From NCBI RefSeq assembly GCF_004331265.1, contig NZ_SJOO01000004.1, positions 1-64,000 of the forward strand: a stretch of DNA of 64,000 bases. Reading direction: 5' to 3'. Of the stretch, positions 1 to 8,983 are shown piece after piece (positions within the stretch are counted from its first letter, which is position 1; each line of letters starts with the position of its first letter). The notes beneath the pieces were generated by a model. The model made no database searches. It was given only the letters and a program-made list of their open reading frames with translations, and was not told where the DNA came from. A program made the position numbers and the translations under genes. Origin of the DNA: Enterobacter wuhouensis. GTDB lineage: Bacteria > Pseudomonadota > Gammaproteobacteria > Enterobacterales > Enterobacteriaceae.

Positions 1-40
1 CAGTGCAACACGGCTTTCGCTCACCGTTGCGAGGTGGCGT

Positions 41-178
41 ATATTACGCTTTCCTCTTTCAGAGTCAACCCGTTATTTCAGGATTTTTTCTCTTCAACCG
101 AACCGTTTGTTGTGTGAAGTGATTCACATGTTCCGTGTCGATGGAGGCGCATTATAGGGGGCCGCCGAGGAATGACAA
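41..178 (-). promoter_or_regulatory. Tandem rRNA operon promoters P1 and P2 (rrnH position)
   Basis: Read on the minus strand, P1 has a -35 TTGTCA (173-178), a 16-bp spacer and a -10 TATAAT (151-156), followed by the GC-rich discriminator GCGCC typical of stringently controlled rRNA promoters. P2 has a -35 TTGACT (63-68), a 16-bp spacer and a -10 TAATAT (41-46). Upstream of P1 (about 179-205) lies an A/T-rich stretch that fits an UP element. The layout matches E. coli rrn P1/P2, and the gene next door, gmhB, is the K-12 neighbour of rrnH. The 16S gene itself would start beyond the left edge. Confidence 0.93.
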
Positions 179-216
179 GCGGAAAAATGCATTTTTATTT
201 CAACCGCTCATCTTTT

Positions 217-239
217 CACCAAAAAGGCTATTTTTGGTG
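217..239. repeat. Stem-loop overlapping the gmhB stop codon
   Basis: Two 9-base arms, CACCAAAAA (217-225) and TTTTTGGTG (231-239), flank a 5-base loop. The TAG stop of gmhB lies at 228-230, so the hairpin forms over the end of the gene. The base after the stem on the minus strand does not start a clear T-run, so it is a weak terminator candidate at best. Confidence 0.45.
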
Positions 240-794
240 CTTTTTAATCTCTTTTGGCAGTTCAGCCAGACTATTAATCACCCAATCCGCTGCATTTTCT
301 GCTTCTGGCGTTACGGGTTTACCGGTGCGAACTAATATTTTGGTTCCTACGCCAGCTGCTGCTGCTGCCTGCATATCTTCCAGTTTATCGCCCACCATAT
401 AAGAAGCAGCCATATCAATCTGCAGGAACTCCTGCGCAGAGATGAACATCCCTGGATGTGGCTTACGGCAGTCACACGTCTGGCGATACTCTTCTACTGT
501 TCCCTGTGGGTGATGCGGGCAATAGTAGATACCATCAAGATCCACACCGCGATCGGCCAGCGACCAGTCCATCCATTCCGTCAGCGTCTCAAACTGGGCT
601 TCGGTAAATTTCCCACGTGCAATGCCGGACTGGTTCGTCACGACCACCAGCGCATAACCCATCTCTTTCAGCTGGCGCATGGCATCTATTGCGCCCTCGA
701 TAAACTCGAACTCATCAATCTCATGGACGTAGCCATGATCCACATTAATAGTGCCATCACGATCGAGAAAAATTGCGGGTACTGATTTTGCCAC
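228..794 (-). CDS. gmhB: D-glycero-beta-D-manno-heptose-1,7-bisphosphate 7-phosphatase
   Basis: Cytoplasmic HAD-family phosphatase that removes the C7 phosphate from heptose bisphosphate during synthesis of ADP-heptose for the LPS inner core. The 188-residue protein opens with the HAD motif DRDGT (Asp11 nucleophile, Asp13 acid/base). It carries the Zn-binding Cys/His set of this subfamily (C92, H94, C107, C109) and a GDKLED motif near residue 135. Length matches the family (about 190). The gene is divergent from metN and points towards the rRNA promoters, the same arrangement as in E. coli. Nothing unusual apart from a hairpin over its stop codon. Confidence 0.96.
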   Translation of the reverse strand: MAKSVPAIFLDRDGTINVDHGYVHEIDEFEFIEGAIDAMRQLKEMGYALVVVTNQSGIARGKFTEAQFETLTEWMDWSLADRGVDLDGIYYCPHHPQGTVEEYRQTCDCRKPHPGMFISAQEFLQIDMAASYMVGDKLEDMQAAAAAGVGTKILVRTGKPVTPEAENAADWVINSLAELPKEIKKHQK

Positions 795-882
795 CGGTTT
801 GCTCCTGAAAAAGGCATGTTCGGCTAGTATCTCATGAATCGCAGCGCAATAAAGTGCTCATCACACAGAGTTGGATTGATTT

Positions 883-906
883 AGACGTCTGGATGCCTTA
901 ACATCC
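883..906 (+). promoter_or_regulatory. MetJ operator (met boxes) upstream of metNIQ
   Basis: A perfect met box AGACGTCT (883-890) is followed in 8-base register by GGATGCCT (5 of 8 matches) and TAACATCC (4 of 8). Tandem 8-bp boxes are the known binding mode of the MetJ-S-adenosylmethionine repressor. The site lies about 80-100 bases before metN, so repression when methionine is plentiful is the natural inference. The exact -35/-10 pair could not be fixed. Confidence 0.85.
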
Positions 907-982
907 GTTTTGTTTACGGTCATCACCCGTATCTGGCAGAACAAAATGCCACGGCTAACTTACATACGATAAAAATAATCTA

Positions 983-2014
983 ATGATTAAACTTTCCAAT
1001 ATCACCAAAGTGTTCCAGCAGGGGAACCGAACCATTCAGGCGCTGAACAACGTCAGCCTGCATGTTCCTGCTGGTCAAATTTATGGCGTCATTGGCGCAT
1101 CGGGTGCAGGTAAAAGTACGCTGATCCGTTGTGTTAACCTTCTTGAGCGCCCAACCCAGGGCAGCGTAGAGGTAGGCGGTCAGGAACTCACCGCCCTCTC
1201 AGAAAAAGAACTGACCAAAGCGCGCCGCCAGATTGGCATGATCTTCCAGCACTTTAACCTGCTGGCGTCCCGCACCGTGTTCGGCAACGTCGCGCTGCCG
1301 CTGGAGCTGGACAACACGCCTAAAGAAGAAGTGAAGCGTCGCGTCACCGAACTGCTCGACCTGGTAGGTCTGGGCGACAAACATGATAGCTACCCGGCGA
1401 ACCTGTCCGGTGGGCAGAAACAGCGCGTGGCGATTGCCCGTGCGCTGGCAAGCAATCCTAAAGTACTGCTGTGTGATGAAGCGACCAGCGCACTGGATCC
1501 GGCAACCACGCGTTCTATTCTCGAGCTGTTGAAAGACATTAACCGTCGCCTGGGCCTGACGATCCTCCTTATTACGCACGAGATGGATGTGGTGAAACGC
1601 ATCTGTGACTGCGTGGCGGTCATTAGCAACGGTGAGCTGATCGAACAGGACACGGTAAGCGAAGTGTTCTCACATCCGAAAACCCCGCTGGCGCAGCAGT
1701 TTATTCAATCCACGCTGCATCTGGATATTCCGGAAGATTATCTGGAGCGCCTGAAAACAGAAGCGGCAGCAGACAGCGTTCCGATGCTGCGCATGGAGTT
1801 TACCGGCCAGTCCGTCGATGCCCCGCTGCTATCCGAAACCGCGCGTCGCTTTAACGTGAACAACAATATCATTAGCGCGCAGATGGATTACGCCGGCGGC
1901 GTGAAGTTCGGCATCATGCTGACGGAAATGCACGGCACACAGGAAGAAACCCAGGCGGCAATTGCCTGGCTGCAAGAACATCACGTAAAAGTAGAGGTAC
2001 TGGGTTATGTCTGA
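983..2014 (+). CDS. metN: Methionine ABC transporter, ATP-binding subunit
   Basis: ATPase that powers high-affinity uptake of L- and D-methionine through MetI. The 343-residue protein has Walker [10 protein letters not shown] (38-46), the ABC signature LSGGQKQR (about 140-147), Walker B LLCDEAT (about 162) and the switch His in LITHEMD. The C-terminal part (about 265-343) is the NIL regulatory domain, which in E. coli binds methionine and inhibits transport. It is the first gene of metNIQ, and metI starts 8 bases before its stop, suggesting translational coupling. A MetJ operator lies upstream. Confidence 0.97.
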   Translation: MIKLSNITKVFQQGNRTIQALNNVSLHVPAGQIYGVIGASGAGKSTLIRCVNLLERPTQGSVEVGGQELTALSEKELTKARRQIGMIFQHFNLLASRTVFGNVALPLELDNTPKEEVKRRVTELLDLVGLGDKHDSYPANLSGGQKQRVAIARALASNPKVLLCDEATSALDPATTRSILELLKDINRRLGLTILLITHEMDVVKRICDCVAVISNGELIEQDTVSEVFSHPKTPLAQQFIQSTLHLDIPEDYLERLKTEAAADSVPMLRMEFTGQSVDAPLLSETARRFNVNNNIISAQMDYAGGVKFGIMLTEMHGTQEETQAAIAWLQEHHVKVEVLGYV

Positions 2015-2660
2015 GCCGATGATTTGGCTGCTGGTTCGCGGCGTTTGGGAAACGCTGGCAATGACCTTCGTATCAGGTTTCTTTGGTTTTGTGATTGGAC
2101 TGCCGGTGGGCGTGCTGCTGTACGTCACGCGTCCGGGTCAAATCATTGAGAACGCGAAACTGTACCGCACGCTCTCCGCGCTGGTGAATATCTTCCGCTC
2201 GATCCCGTTCATTATCCTGCTGGTATGGATGATTCCGTTTACTCGCGTGATTGTCGGCACATCCATTGGACTGCAGGCGGCTATCGTTCCGCTAACCGTA
2301 GGCGCTGCGCCGTTTATCGCCCGCATGGTGGAAAACGCCCTGCTGGAGATCCCAACCGGTCTGATTGAAGCCTCACGCGCAATGGGCGCCACGCCGATGC
2401 AGATTGTGCGCAAAGTTCTGCTGCCTGAAGCGCTGCCGGGCCTGGTGAATGCCGCAACCATTACGCTCATCACGCTGGTTGGTTATTCCGCGATGGGTGG
2501 CGCAGTGGGCGCTGGCGGTTTAGGCCAGATTGGCTACCAGTACGGCTATATTGGTTATAACGCTACCGTAATGAACACCGTTCTGGTATTGCTGGTTGTT
2601 CTGGTTTACTTAATCCAATTCTCTGGCGATCGCATCGTCCGGGCTGTTACTCACAAATAA
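2007..2660 (+). CDS. metI: Methionine ABC transporter, permease subunit
   Basis: Inner-membrane permease of the MetNIQ importer. The 217-residue protein shows about five hydrophobic membrane segments and the BPD-permease EAA loop (residues starting [10 protein letters not shown], near 130), which docks onto the ATPase MetN. Its ATG overlaps the last 8 bases of metN, and metQ begins 40 bases after its stop. Length equals E. coli MetI (217). Confidence 0.97.
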   Translation: MSEPMIWLLVRGVWETLAMTFVSGFFGFVIGLPVGVLLYVTRPGQIIENAKLYRTLSALVNIFRSIPFIILLVWMIPFTRVIVGTSIGLQAAIVPLTVGAAPFIARMVENALLEIPTGLIEASRAMGATPMQIVRKVLLPEALPGLVNAATITLITLVGYSAMGGAVGAGGLGQIGYQYGYIGYNATVMNTVLVLLVVLVYLIQFSGDRIVRAVTHK

Positions 2661-2700
2661 CGTTACACACAACACAAACTCGACGAGTTAAGGATATAAC

Positions 2701-3516
2701 ATGGCGTTTAAATTAAAGACCTTTGCAGCGGTAGGCGCGCTGATCGGCTCTCTGGCACTGGTGGGTTGCGGTCAGGACGAAAAAGACCCAAACCATATTA
2801 AAGTGGGCGTTATCGTGGGTGCGGAACAGCAGGTTGCTGAAGTGGCACAGAAAGTTGCTAAAGAGAAATACGGTCTGGACGTTGAGCTGGTCACCTTTAA
2901 CGATTACGTTCTGCCGAACGAAGCGCTGAGCAAAGGCGATATCGACGCTAACGCCTTCCAGCATAAACCCTACCTTGACCAGCAGATCAAAGATCGCGGC
3001 TACAAGCTGGTTGGCGTGGGTAACACCTTTGTTTACCCAATCGCCGGTTACTCCAAGAAGATCAAATCTCTGGATGAACTGCAGCCTGGCTCACAGGTCG
3101 CCATTCCTAACGACCCAACCAACCTCGGCCGTTCCCTGCTGCTTCTGCAGAAAGTGGGCCTGATTAAGCTGAAAGACGGCGTGGGTCTGCTGCCAACCGT
3201 TCTGGACGTTACCGAGAATCCGAAAAATCTGAAATTGGTTGAGCTGGAAGCACCACAGCTGCCGCGTTCTCTGGACGATGCACAGATTGCTCTGGCGGTT
3301 ATCAACACCACCTATGCGAGCCAGATTGGCCTGACCCCTGCTAAAGACGGCATCTTCGTTGAGGACAAAGACTCCCCGTACGTTAACCTGATCGTGACCC
3401 GCGAAGACAATAAAGACGCAGAGAACGTGAAGAAGTTCGTTCAGGCTTATCAGTCTGACGAAGTTTACCAGGAAGCCAACAAAGTGTTTAACGGCGGCGC
3501 TGTTAAAGGCTGGTAA
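2701..3516 (+). CDS. metQ: Methionine-binding lipoprotein of the MetNIQ importer
   Basis: Periplasmic substrate-binding component that delivers methionine to MetI. The 271-residue precursor has a type II signal peptide with lipobox LVGC (Cys23), so the mature protein is lipid-anchored at the periplasmic face of a membrane. The body is the NlpA/MetQ fold, with the motif HIKVGVIVGAEQQVAE just after the anchor. A ribosome-binding site (TTAAGGAT) precedes the ATG. It is the last gene of the operon and is followed by a terminator hairpin. Confidence 0.97.
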   Translation: MAFKLKTFAAVGALIGSLALVGCGQDEKDPNHIKVGVIVGAEQQVAEVAQKVAKEKYGLDVELVTFNDYVLPNEALSKGDIDANAFQHKPYLDQQIKDRGYKLVGVGNTFVYPIAGYSKKIKSLDELQPGSQVAIPNDPTNLGRSLLLLQKVGLIKLKDGVGLLPTVLDVTENPKNLKLVELEAPQLPRSLDDAQIALAVINTTYASQIGLTPAKDGIFVEDKDSPYVNLIVTREDNKDAENVKKFVQAYQSDEVYQEANKVFNGGAVKGW

Positions 3517-3540
3517 TCTCACCGCAGTGTAATATCATCA

Positions 3541-3568
3541 AGACGGGCTTATGCCCGTCTTGTCATTT
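3541..3568 (+). terminator. Terminator after metNIQ
   Basis: A perfect 8-bp stem AGACGGGC / GCCCGTCT (3541-3548, 3553-3560) with a TTAT loop is followed by TGTCATTT. The T-tract is interrupted, so efficiency is uncertain, but position and stem fit the end of the metNIQ transcript. Confidence 0.75.
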
Positions 3569-3622
3569 GTGCAGGCAACTGATTCAATATCTGACGTTTT
3601 GATTATCCACTGAGGAACTATT

Positions 3623-4027
3623 ATGCGTGCTTTACCGATCTGTCTTTTAGCACTGATGCTGAGCGGCTGTTCCATGCTAAGCAGATCTCCTGTTGAACCT
3701 GTTCAAAGCACTGCAACCCCGCCAAAAGCGGAGCCAGCAAAACCGAAAGCGCCTCGTCCTGCGCCGGTACGTATTATTACTAAAGCCGACGATCTCGTGG
3801 GCAAGCCATTCCGTGAACTGGGTGAAGTGAGCGGCGAATCCTGTCAGGCAACGAATCAGGACTCTCCACCCAACATCCCAACGGCACGCAAGCGTATGCA
3901 GATTAACGCTTCAAAAATGAAAGCCAACGCGGTACTGCTGCACAGCTGTGAAGTCACCAGCGGTACGCCGGGCTGCTACCGTCAGGCGGTTTGCATCGGT
4001 TCCGCGCTTAACATCACGGCGAAATGA
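3623..4027 (+). CDS. rcsF: Outer-membrane stress-sensor lipoprotein RcsF
   Basis: Outer-membrane lipoprotein that reports envelope damage to the Rcs phosphorelay through IgaA; it is threaded through outer-membrane porins by BamA. The 134-residue precursor has a lipobox LSGC (Cys16), then a Pro/Ala/Lys-rich linker (about 25-50). The C-terminal globular domain has four cysteines (in ESCQ, HSCE, PGCY and AVCI), which in E. coli form two non-consecutive disulfides. GAGGAACT precedes the start as a ribosome-binding site. The stop overlaps the start of trmO (ATGA, 4024-4027). bamA lies in the same window but in a separate operon. Confidence 0.96.
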   Translation: MRALPICLLALMLSGCSMLSRSPVEPVQSTATPPKAEPAKPKAPRPAPVRIITKADDLVGKPFRELGEVSGESCQATNQDSPPNIPTARKRMQINASKMKANAVLLHSCEVTSGTPGCYRQAVCIGSALNITAK

Positions 4028-4731
4028 GTTCATTTCAGTTCGAGCAGATAGGCGTTATCCGCTCACCTTATAAAGAGAAGTTCGCCGTACCGCGCCAGCC
4101 TGGACTCGTGACAAGCCGCGGTGGTGAGCTTCACTTAATCGCGCCATACAATCAGGCAGATGCGGTACGCGGGCTCGAGGCGTTCAGCCATTTATGGGTT
4201 ATGTTTGTGTTTCACCAGACCATGGAAGGAGGCTGGCGTCCTACCGTGCGCCCTCCTCGCCTGGGCGGCAACACAAGAATGGGCGTGTTTGCGACCCGCT
4301 CAACCTTCCGCCCAAACCCGGTCGGAATGTCGCTGGTCGAACTGAAAGGCATACGCTGTCAGAAGGATCGGGTGATCCTGGAGCTAGGTAGCCTTGACCT
4401 GGTTGACGGCACGCCGGTTATCGACATTAAGCCGTATCTGCCTTTTGCCGAAGCGCTCCCCGATGCCCGCGCCAGCTATGCGCAGGACGCACCGCTGGCG
4501 GATATGCCCGTTAACTTCACGCCAGAGATAGCGGCCCAGCTCGGCCCGCTGGAAAAACGCTATCCTCGCCTTCGGGACTTTATCGTTGAGGTGCTGGCTC
4601 AGGATCCCCGCCCCGCCTACCGTAAAGAAGAGGAAGCCGGGAAAACCTACGCCGTCTGGCTGCTGGATTTTAACGTTCGCTGGCGCGTGACTGAGGCAGG
4701 TTTTGAAGTGTTTGCTCTTGAACCCAGGTAA
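4024..4731 (+). CDS. trmO: tRNA (adenine(37)-N6)-methyltransferase
   Basis: TrmO (formerly YaeB/TsaA/RcsF-linked YaeB) methylates N6 of t6A37 in tRNA-Thr(GGU), using S-adenosylmethionine. The 235-residue protein has the N-terminal UPF0066 beta-barrel domain (about 1-150) with the family stretches RPPRLGG, FATRSTFRPNPVG and DLVDGTPVIDIKPY, and a C-terminal extension containing DPRPAY. It overlaps rcsF by 4 bases (ATGA) and is probably translated by coupling. proS follows after about 110 bases. Assignment rests on strong resemblance to E. coli YaeB. Confidence 0.94.
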   Translation: MSSFQFEQIGVIRSPYKEKFAVPRQPGLVTSRGGELHLIAPYNQADAVRGLEAFSHLWVMFVFHQTMEGGWRPTVRPPRLGGNTRMGVFATRSTFRPNPVGMSLVELKGIRCQKDRVILELGSLDLVDGTPVIDIKPYLPFAEALPDARASYAQDAPLADMPVNFTPEIAAQLGPLEKRYPRLRDFIVEVLAQDPRPAYRKEEEAGKTYAVWLLDFNVRWRVTEAGFEVFALEPR

Positions 4732-4843
4732 TTTTAACCTCCTCTCTTTTGGCATCTTTGCCACACTGGTAAACTAAACCACTTTTTTTGTGTCAGGCTG
4801 GCGTTTCAGCCTGTTCCAATCGTCGAAACGGAAACGTAACAAC

Positions 4844-6562
4844 ATGCGTACTAGCCATTATATGCTCTCCACTCTGAAGGAGACACCTGCCGACGCCGAG
4901 GTGATCAGCCACCAGCTGATGCTGCGCGCCGGGATGATCCGCAAGCTGGCCTCCGGGTTATACACCTGGCTGCCGACCGGCGTGCGCGTCCTGAAAAAAG
5001 TCGAAAACATCGTGCGTGAAGAGATGAATAACGCCGGTGCTATCGAGGTGTTAATGCCGGTCGTTCAGCCTTCTGAACTGTGGCAGGAGAGCGGTCGCTG
5101 GGAGCAATATGGTCCAGAATTGCTGCGCATTGCCGATCGTGGCGATCGTCCGTTTGTCCTCGGCCCAACGCATGAAGAAGTCATTACCGATCTGATTCGT
5201 AATGAGCTGAGTTCATACAAACAGCTGCCGCTGAACTTCTTTCAGATCCAGACCAAGTTCCGTGACGAAGTGCGTCCTCGCTTTGGCGTGATGCGTTCTC
5301 GCGAGTTCCTGATGAAAGACGCCTACTCTTTCCATACCTCTCAGGAATCGCTGCAAGAGACTTACGATGCAATGTACGCGGCTTACAGCAAAATCTTCTC
5401 CCGCATGGGTCTGGATTTCCGCGCTGTGCAGGCTGATACCGGCTCTATCGGCGGTAGCGCATCCCACGAATTCCAGGTGCTGGCACAGAGCGGCGAAGAC
5501 GATGTGATCTTCTCTGACACCTCTGATTACGCTGCGAACATCGAATTTGCAGAAGCGCTGGCACCAAAAGAACCTCGTGCGGCTGCAACCGAAGAGATGA
5601 CGCTGGTTGATACGCCAAACGCAAAAACCATCGCCGAGCTGGTTGAACAGTTCAACCTGCCGATTGAGAAAACGGTGAAAACCCTGCTGGTGAAATCCAC
5701 AGAAGGCAGCGCATTCCCGCTGGTTGCTCTGCTGGTGCGTGGCGATCACGAACTGAACGAAGTCAAGGCAGAAAAGCTGCCGCAGGTTGCCAGCCCGCTG
5801 ACGTTTGCCACCGAAGCTGAAATCCGCGCCGTTGTAAACGCAGGCCCGGGTTCACTGGGCCCGGTTAATATGCCAATCCCTGTGGTGGTTGACCGCACGG
5901 TTGCCGCGATGAGTGATTTCTCTGCCGGCGCGAACATCGACGGTAAACACTACTTCGGCATCAACTGGGATCGCGACGTGGCGACGCCAGAAGTGGCAGA
6001 TATCCGTAACGTGGTCGCAGGCGATCCAAGCCCGGACGGCCAGGGTACGCTGATGATCAAACGCGGTATCGAAGTGGGCCACATCTTCCAGCTGGGCGAT
6101 AAATACTCACGCGCGATGAACGCTGCCGTTCAGGGTGAAGACGGTCGCAATCAGGTTCTGACCATGGGCTGTTACGGTATCGGGGTAACGCGCGTTGTGG
6201 CTGCCGCTATCGAGCAGAACTACGACGAGCGCGGCATCGTTTGGCCGGATAACATCGCACCGTTCCAGGTGGCTATTCTGCCAATGAACATGCACAAGTC
6301 TTACCGCGTGCAGGAGCTGGCGGAAAAACTTTACGCTGAACTGCGTGCAAAAGGCATCGACGTGCTGATGGATGACCGTAAAGAGCGCCCGGGCGTGATG
6401 TTTGCCGATATGGAACTGATCGGTATTCCGCACACCGTTGTCATCGGCGACCGTAACCTGGATAGCGACGAGATTGAGTACAAATACCGTCGCAGCGGCG
6501 AGAAGCAGATGATCAAGACTGGCGACATTCTTGATTACCTCGTGAACGCCATCAAGGGTTAA
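4844..6562 (+). CDS. proS: Prolyl-tRNA synthetase
   Basis: Class II aminoacyl-tRNA synthetase that charges tRNA-Pro. It is 572 residues from the ATG at 4844 (MRTSHYML), matching E. coli ProS. An in-frame start at 4790 would add 18 residues unlike the family and is not used. Class II catalytic elements appear in the first 220 residues ([31 protein letters not shown]). An inserted YbaK-like editing domain follows (about 225-400, hydrolysing mis-charged Ala-tRNA), then motif 3 and the anticodon-binding domain (about 475-572, with [13 protein letters not shown]). The gene ends at a strong terminator. Confidence 0.97.
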   Translation: MRTSHYMLSTLKETPADAEVISHQLMLRAGMIRKLASGLYTWLPTGVRVLKKVENIVREEMNNAGAIEVLMPVVQPSELWQESGRWEQYGPELLRIADRGDRPFVLGPTHEEVITDLIRNELSSYKQLPLNFFQIQTKFRDEVRPRFGVMRSREFLMKDAYSFHTSQESLQETYDAMYAAYSKIFSRMGLDFRAVQADTGSIGGSASHEFQVLAQSGEDDVIFSDTSDYAANIEFAEALAPKEPRAAATEEMTLVDTPNAKTIAELVEQFNLPIEKTVKTLLVKSTEGSAFPLVALLVRGDHELNEVKAEKLPQVASPLTFATEAEIRAVVNAGPGSLGPVNMPIPVVVDRTVAAMSDFSAGANIDGKHYFGINWDRDVATPEVADIRNVVAGDPSPDGQGTLMIKRGIEVGHIFQLGDKYSRAMNAAVQGEDGRNQVLTMGCYGIGVTRVVAAAIEQNYDERGIVWPDNIAPFQVAILPMNMHKSYRVQELAEKLYAELRAKGIDVLMDDRKERPGVMFADMELIGIPHTVVIGDRNLDSDEIEYKYRRSGEKQMIKTGDILDYLVNAIKG

Positions 6563-6571
6563 GAAACAAAA

Positions 6572-6595
6572 AACCCCGCTCCGGCGGGGTTTTTT
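6572..6595. terminator. Terminator between proS and nlpE
   Basis: An 8-bp stem AACCCCGC / GCGGGGTT (6572-6579, 6584-6591) with a TCCG loop and a T-run (TTTTTT) on the plus strand. A-rich bases on the left (AAACAAAA) give a T-run on the minus strand as well, so it probably serves both convergent genes. Confidence 0.93.
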
Positions 6596-6612
6596 AATGG
6601 CTCAACGCTGGC

Positions 6613-7311
6613 TTATTTGCTGTTACAGTCTTTGCCCGCAGCAAACTTCGCGTCTTTGTCAGCCACCAGCGTTTTCACCATCTCACCGCTGTCCGGGTTC
6701 GGCTCCAGCGTAAAGTGACCGTCAACCGTCAGCAATACCGGCTTGCTGTCATTGCCCCGCGCGACGGCGTAATCACGCTCAAGCTGCGCATTGTTCGCCA
6801 CGCTAACTTTCTTGCCGGTGGCACAGTCGGTAAAGATGGCCGCATCCGCCATGTAGAAATACATGCCGCGCATTGCCATTGGCGTTGAAGGCAGCGCTGC
6901 TTTAACCGGTGCCAGGGTGTAGTTGAACTGGGACTCAATCGGATTACCTTCACGATCGAGCATCTCCATCCCTTCACCTTTGGCGCGGAAATAGGTTTTA
7001 TCCCCCGTCGTGTCCGTCAACACCAGCTTTTCAGCCGTGCGTGCCCAGGTTCCATATGTGGCATAGGACGACGGTTCTTTCGCCCCTTGATAGCGCTGGT
7101 TCATTACCCAGGTGCCATCTTTTTGCAGGAACAGCGATGTTTCGATACCTTCGCAGTCTGCGCAAGGCAATACGCCGCGCCAGCTCTGCTGCATCGGTTT
7201 CAACTCTTCCGTTTGTGTCGGCTGTAAAACCTGCGTTTCCGAACGGTTGTTACAGCCAAAAAGCGCGAACAGCGTGCTCACTGCCAGCGCTGAAAATAAT
7301 GCTTTTTTCAC
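6613..7311 (-). CDS. nlpE: Envelope-stress lipoprotein NlpE (CutF), activator of Cpx
   Basis: Lipoprotein that activates the CpxAR two-component system when surface contact, lipoprotein trafficking faults or redox faults are sensed. The 232-residue precursor has a type II signal peptide with lipobox LFGC (Cys20). The N-terminal domain carries the conserved CxxC pair (C50, C53, in LPCADCEG). The C-terminal OB-like domain has further cysteines (DCATGKK and KDCNSK). Length is close to E. coli (236). It is convergent with proS. K-12 has yaeF between these two genes; here only about 50 bases with a terminator remain. Confidence 0.95.
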   Translation of the reverse strand: MKKALFSALAVSTLFALFGCNNRSETQVLQPTQTEELKPMQQSWRGVLPCADCEGIETSLFLQKDGTWVMNQRYQGAKEPSSYATYGTWARTAEKLVLTDTTGDKTYFRAKGEGMEMLDREGNPIESQFNYTLAPVKAALPSTPMAMRGMYFYMADAAIFTDCATGKKVSVANNAQLERDYAVARGNDSKPVLLTVDGHFTLEPNPDSGEMVKTLVADKDAKFAAGKDCNSK

Positions 7312-7345
7312 AATGAATTCCTTATGAAAAGTGTGTTCCCTTTCG

Positions 7346-7768
7346 TCACTCTGTCGGGCGACGAACTTTACCGCGTAGTGCTTTCACTGTGGATTTTTGC
7401 GCCTTTGACGACAGCCGACGCTCTTTTGATGCGCGCGTTGGCCGCGTAGCCCGACGGCTTTTTTGCACTGCCGTTAATTCTTTTATCATCGCCACCAGAC
7501 GAGCAATCGCCGCTTCCCGGTTGAGCTCCTGGCTGCGGTACTCTTGCGCTTTAATCACAATGACGCCATCACTGGTGATCAGATGATGGCTGGCCGCAAG
7601 CAGACTTTCTTTATAATACTCTGGCAGGCTGGAGGCCCGAATGTCAAAGCGCAAATGGATGGCCGTTGACGCCTTGTTCACGTGCTGTCCACCCGCTCCC
7701 TGAGCACGGATCGCAGTTATCTCCAGCTCATTGTCAGGAATGCTCACGCTTCGGGACACAACAATCAT
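7346..7768 (-). CDS. arfB: Alternative ribosome-rescue factor B (peptidyl-tRNA hydrolase)
   Basis: ArfB (YaeJ) frees ribosomes stalled at the end of non-stop mRNA by hydrolysing the peptidyl-tRNA. The 140-residue protein has the release-factor catalytic motif GGQ (26-28, in GAGGQHVNK) and a highly basic C-terminal tail (from about 105, rich in Arg/Lys) that enters the empty mRNA channel. The start is the ATG at 7768, which overlaps the yaeQ stop (ATGA, 7765-7768). An in-frame ATG five codons earlier lies inside yaeQ and does not match the family N-terminus. Co-transcribed with yaeQ. Confidence 0.95.
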   Translation of the reverse strand: MIVVSRSVSIPDNELEITAIRAQGAGGQHVNKASTAIHLRFDIRASSLPEYYKESLLAASHHLITSDGVIVIKAQEYRSQELNREAAIARLVAMIKELTAVQKSRRATRPTRASKERRLSSKAQKSTVKALRGKVRRPTE

Positions 7769-8310
7769 GACGCGGGCTGCCACGCCGTCAGATGGATTTC
7801 CAGATTATTCTGAGAATCCGAGAGCCAGATCGCGCCATCCTGAATCGTCGCCTGCAGAACCATCGTTCGCCCCGCAAACTCACTCAGCTGGTCCAGCTGC
7901 TCGTCATCCAGATACCAGACGGTGAGGTTTTTAAACTGCCCGCATTTGCTCTTGCTTTGCTGCCACCAAATCTCCGCAGCGCGCTGATTATACGCGAATA
8001 ACGCCACTTCTGCGGCCTGGGTACACGCCTTTTTAACCCTGCGCTCGTCCGGCAGACCGAGTTCGATCCACAGATCGATACCCAGATGATCGTTACGCAG
8101 CCAGGCTTCAGGCTCGTCCTCTGCGCTCAGCCCACGGGTAAACTGCAGGCGCTCGTCGGCATACTTAATCCACGCCAGCAGGCGCAGCATCATGCGTTCC
8201 TGCGTTTCAGACGGATGACGCGCCAGCGTCAATGACGCATCCAGAAACTGGTTGCGGTCCAGGTCAGCCACGTTGACCACCGCTTTATAAATTGTCGCTT
8301 TCAGCGCCAT
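7765..8310 (-). CDS. yaeQ: YaeQ family protein
   Basis: Conserved 181-residue protein of the YaeQ family. Structures of family members show a PD-(D/E)xK nuclease-like fold, but no activity or role is established as far as I know. Distinct stretches are [19 protein letters not shown] at the N-terminus and an acidic central segment. No signal peptide or membrane segment is visible. It overlaps arfB by 4 bases and is divergent from yaeP-rof. Start codon and length agree with E. coli (181). Confidence 0.93.
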   Translation of the reverse strand: MALKATIYKAVVNVADLDRNQFLDASLTLARHPSETQERMMLRLLAWIKYADERLQFTRGLSAEDEPEAWLRNDHLGIDLWIELGLPDERRVKKACTQAAEVALFAYNQRAAEIWWQQSKSKCGQFKNLTVWYLDDEQLDQLSEFAGRTMVLQATIQDGAIWLSDSQNNLEIHLTAWQPAS

Positions 8311-8505
8311 GAGAGAACTCCATTCGAATCAGGCGCTCATTGTAGCGAAAACAGCGGCAAAAGGCTGTTACAGGTGATGAATACCCTTCAATCAAGGCTC
8401 TGATATTGCTTAAATGAGTATGGTATAGTCACCTTGCTAAACCGAGTTTATCTTCGTAGGCTTAATGATATCTCACAGTAAGTCAGTGCGCTGGCGGGAG
8501 GGGAT

Positions 8506-8706
8506 GTGAATAATTATTGTGAGTTAATTCGCAAACGGTATGCGGAAATCGCCAGCGGCGATCTGGGGTACGTTCCGGACGCGTTGGGCTGTGTATTGAA
8601 AGTGCTTAATGAAGTGGCCTCCGATGAGAGCCTTTCAGAATCGGTCAGGGAAAAAGCAGCGTATGCTGCGGCGAATTTACTGGTGAGCGATTATGTCGAT
8701 GAATGA
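8506..8706 (+). CDS. yaeP: UPF0253 family protein YaeP
   Basis: Small conserved protein of 66 residues with no known function. It starts at a GTG (8506) preceded by a strong ribosome-binding site (GGGAGGGGAT). It is soluble, apparently helical and slightly acidic, with the conserved stretch [20 protein letters not shown]. It overlaps rof by 14 bases (8693-8706), so the two are probably translated together, as in E. coli. Confidence 0.92.
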   Translation: MNNYCELIRKRYAEIASGDLGYVPDALGCVLKVLNEVASDESLSESVREKAAYAAANLLVSDYVDE

Positions 8707-8953
8707 AACTTATCAACCCATCAATTGTGATGACTATGACAACCTCGAACTCGCCTGCCAGCATCATTTGATACTGACGCTGGAGCTAAAAGATGGCGAA
8801 GTGCTAAAGGCGAAAGCCAGCGACCTGGTTTCGCGTAAGAACGTGGAATACCTGGTTGTGGAGGATGCGGGGGCTACACGTGAACTGCGCCTCGACAAGA
8901 TAGCCAGCTTCAGCCACCCGGAAATCGGCACCGTCGTGGTGAGCGAATCCTGA
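8693..8953 (+). CDS. rof: Rho-binding anti-terminator Rof
   Basis: Rof (YaeO) binds Rho hexamers and blocks RNA loading, so lowering Rho-dependent termination. The protein has 86 residues from the ATG at 8693, or 84 from the ATG at 8699; both fit the ribosome-binding context inside yaeP. The Sm-like beta-barrel shows as alternating hydrophobic strands ([28 protein letters not shown]), and the protein is strongly acidic. It overlaps yaeP and converges on tilS at an inverted repeat. Confidence 0.94.
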   Translation: MSMNETYQPINCDDYDNLELACQHHLILTLELKDGEVLKAKASDLVSRKNVEYLVVEDAGATRELRLDKIASFSHPEIGTVVVSES

Positions 8954-8960
8954 TGATATC

Positions 8961-8983
8961 AACGGGCAGCCCTGCTGCCCGTT
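8961..8983. terminator. Stem-loop between rof and tilS
   Basis: Perfect 9-bp arms AACGGGCAG / CTGCCCGTT (8961-8969, 8975-8983) with a 5-base loop. It lies between convergent genes and reaches the last bases of tilS. There is no real T-run on either strand, so it may act as a weak terminator or an RNA-stabilising hairpin. Confidence 0.55.

Noticed and set aside
4790-4843. Upstream start extending proS by 18 residues
   Set aside because: The extra residues ([11 protein letters not shown]...) do not resemble any prolyl-tRNA synthetase N-terminus, while the ATG at 4844 gives the family length.
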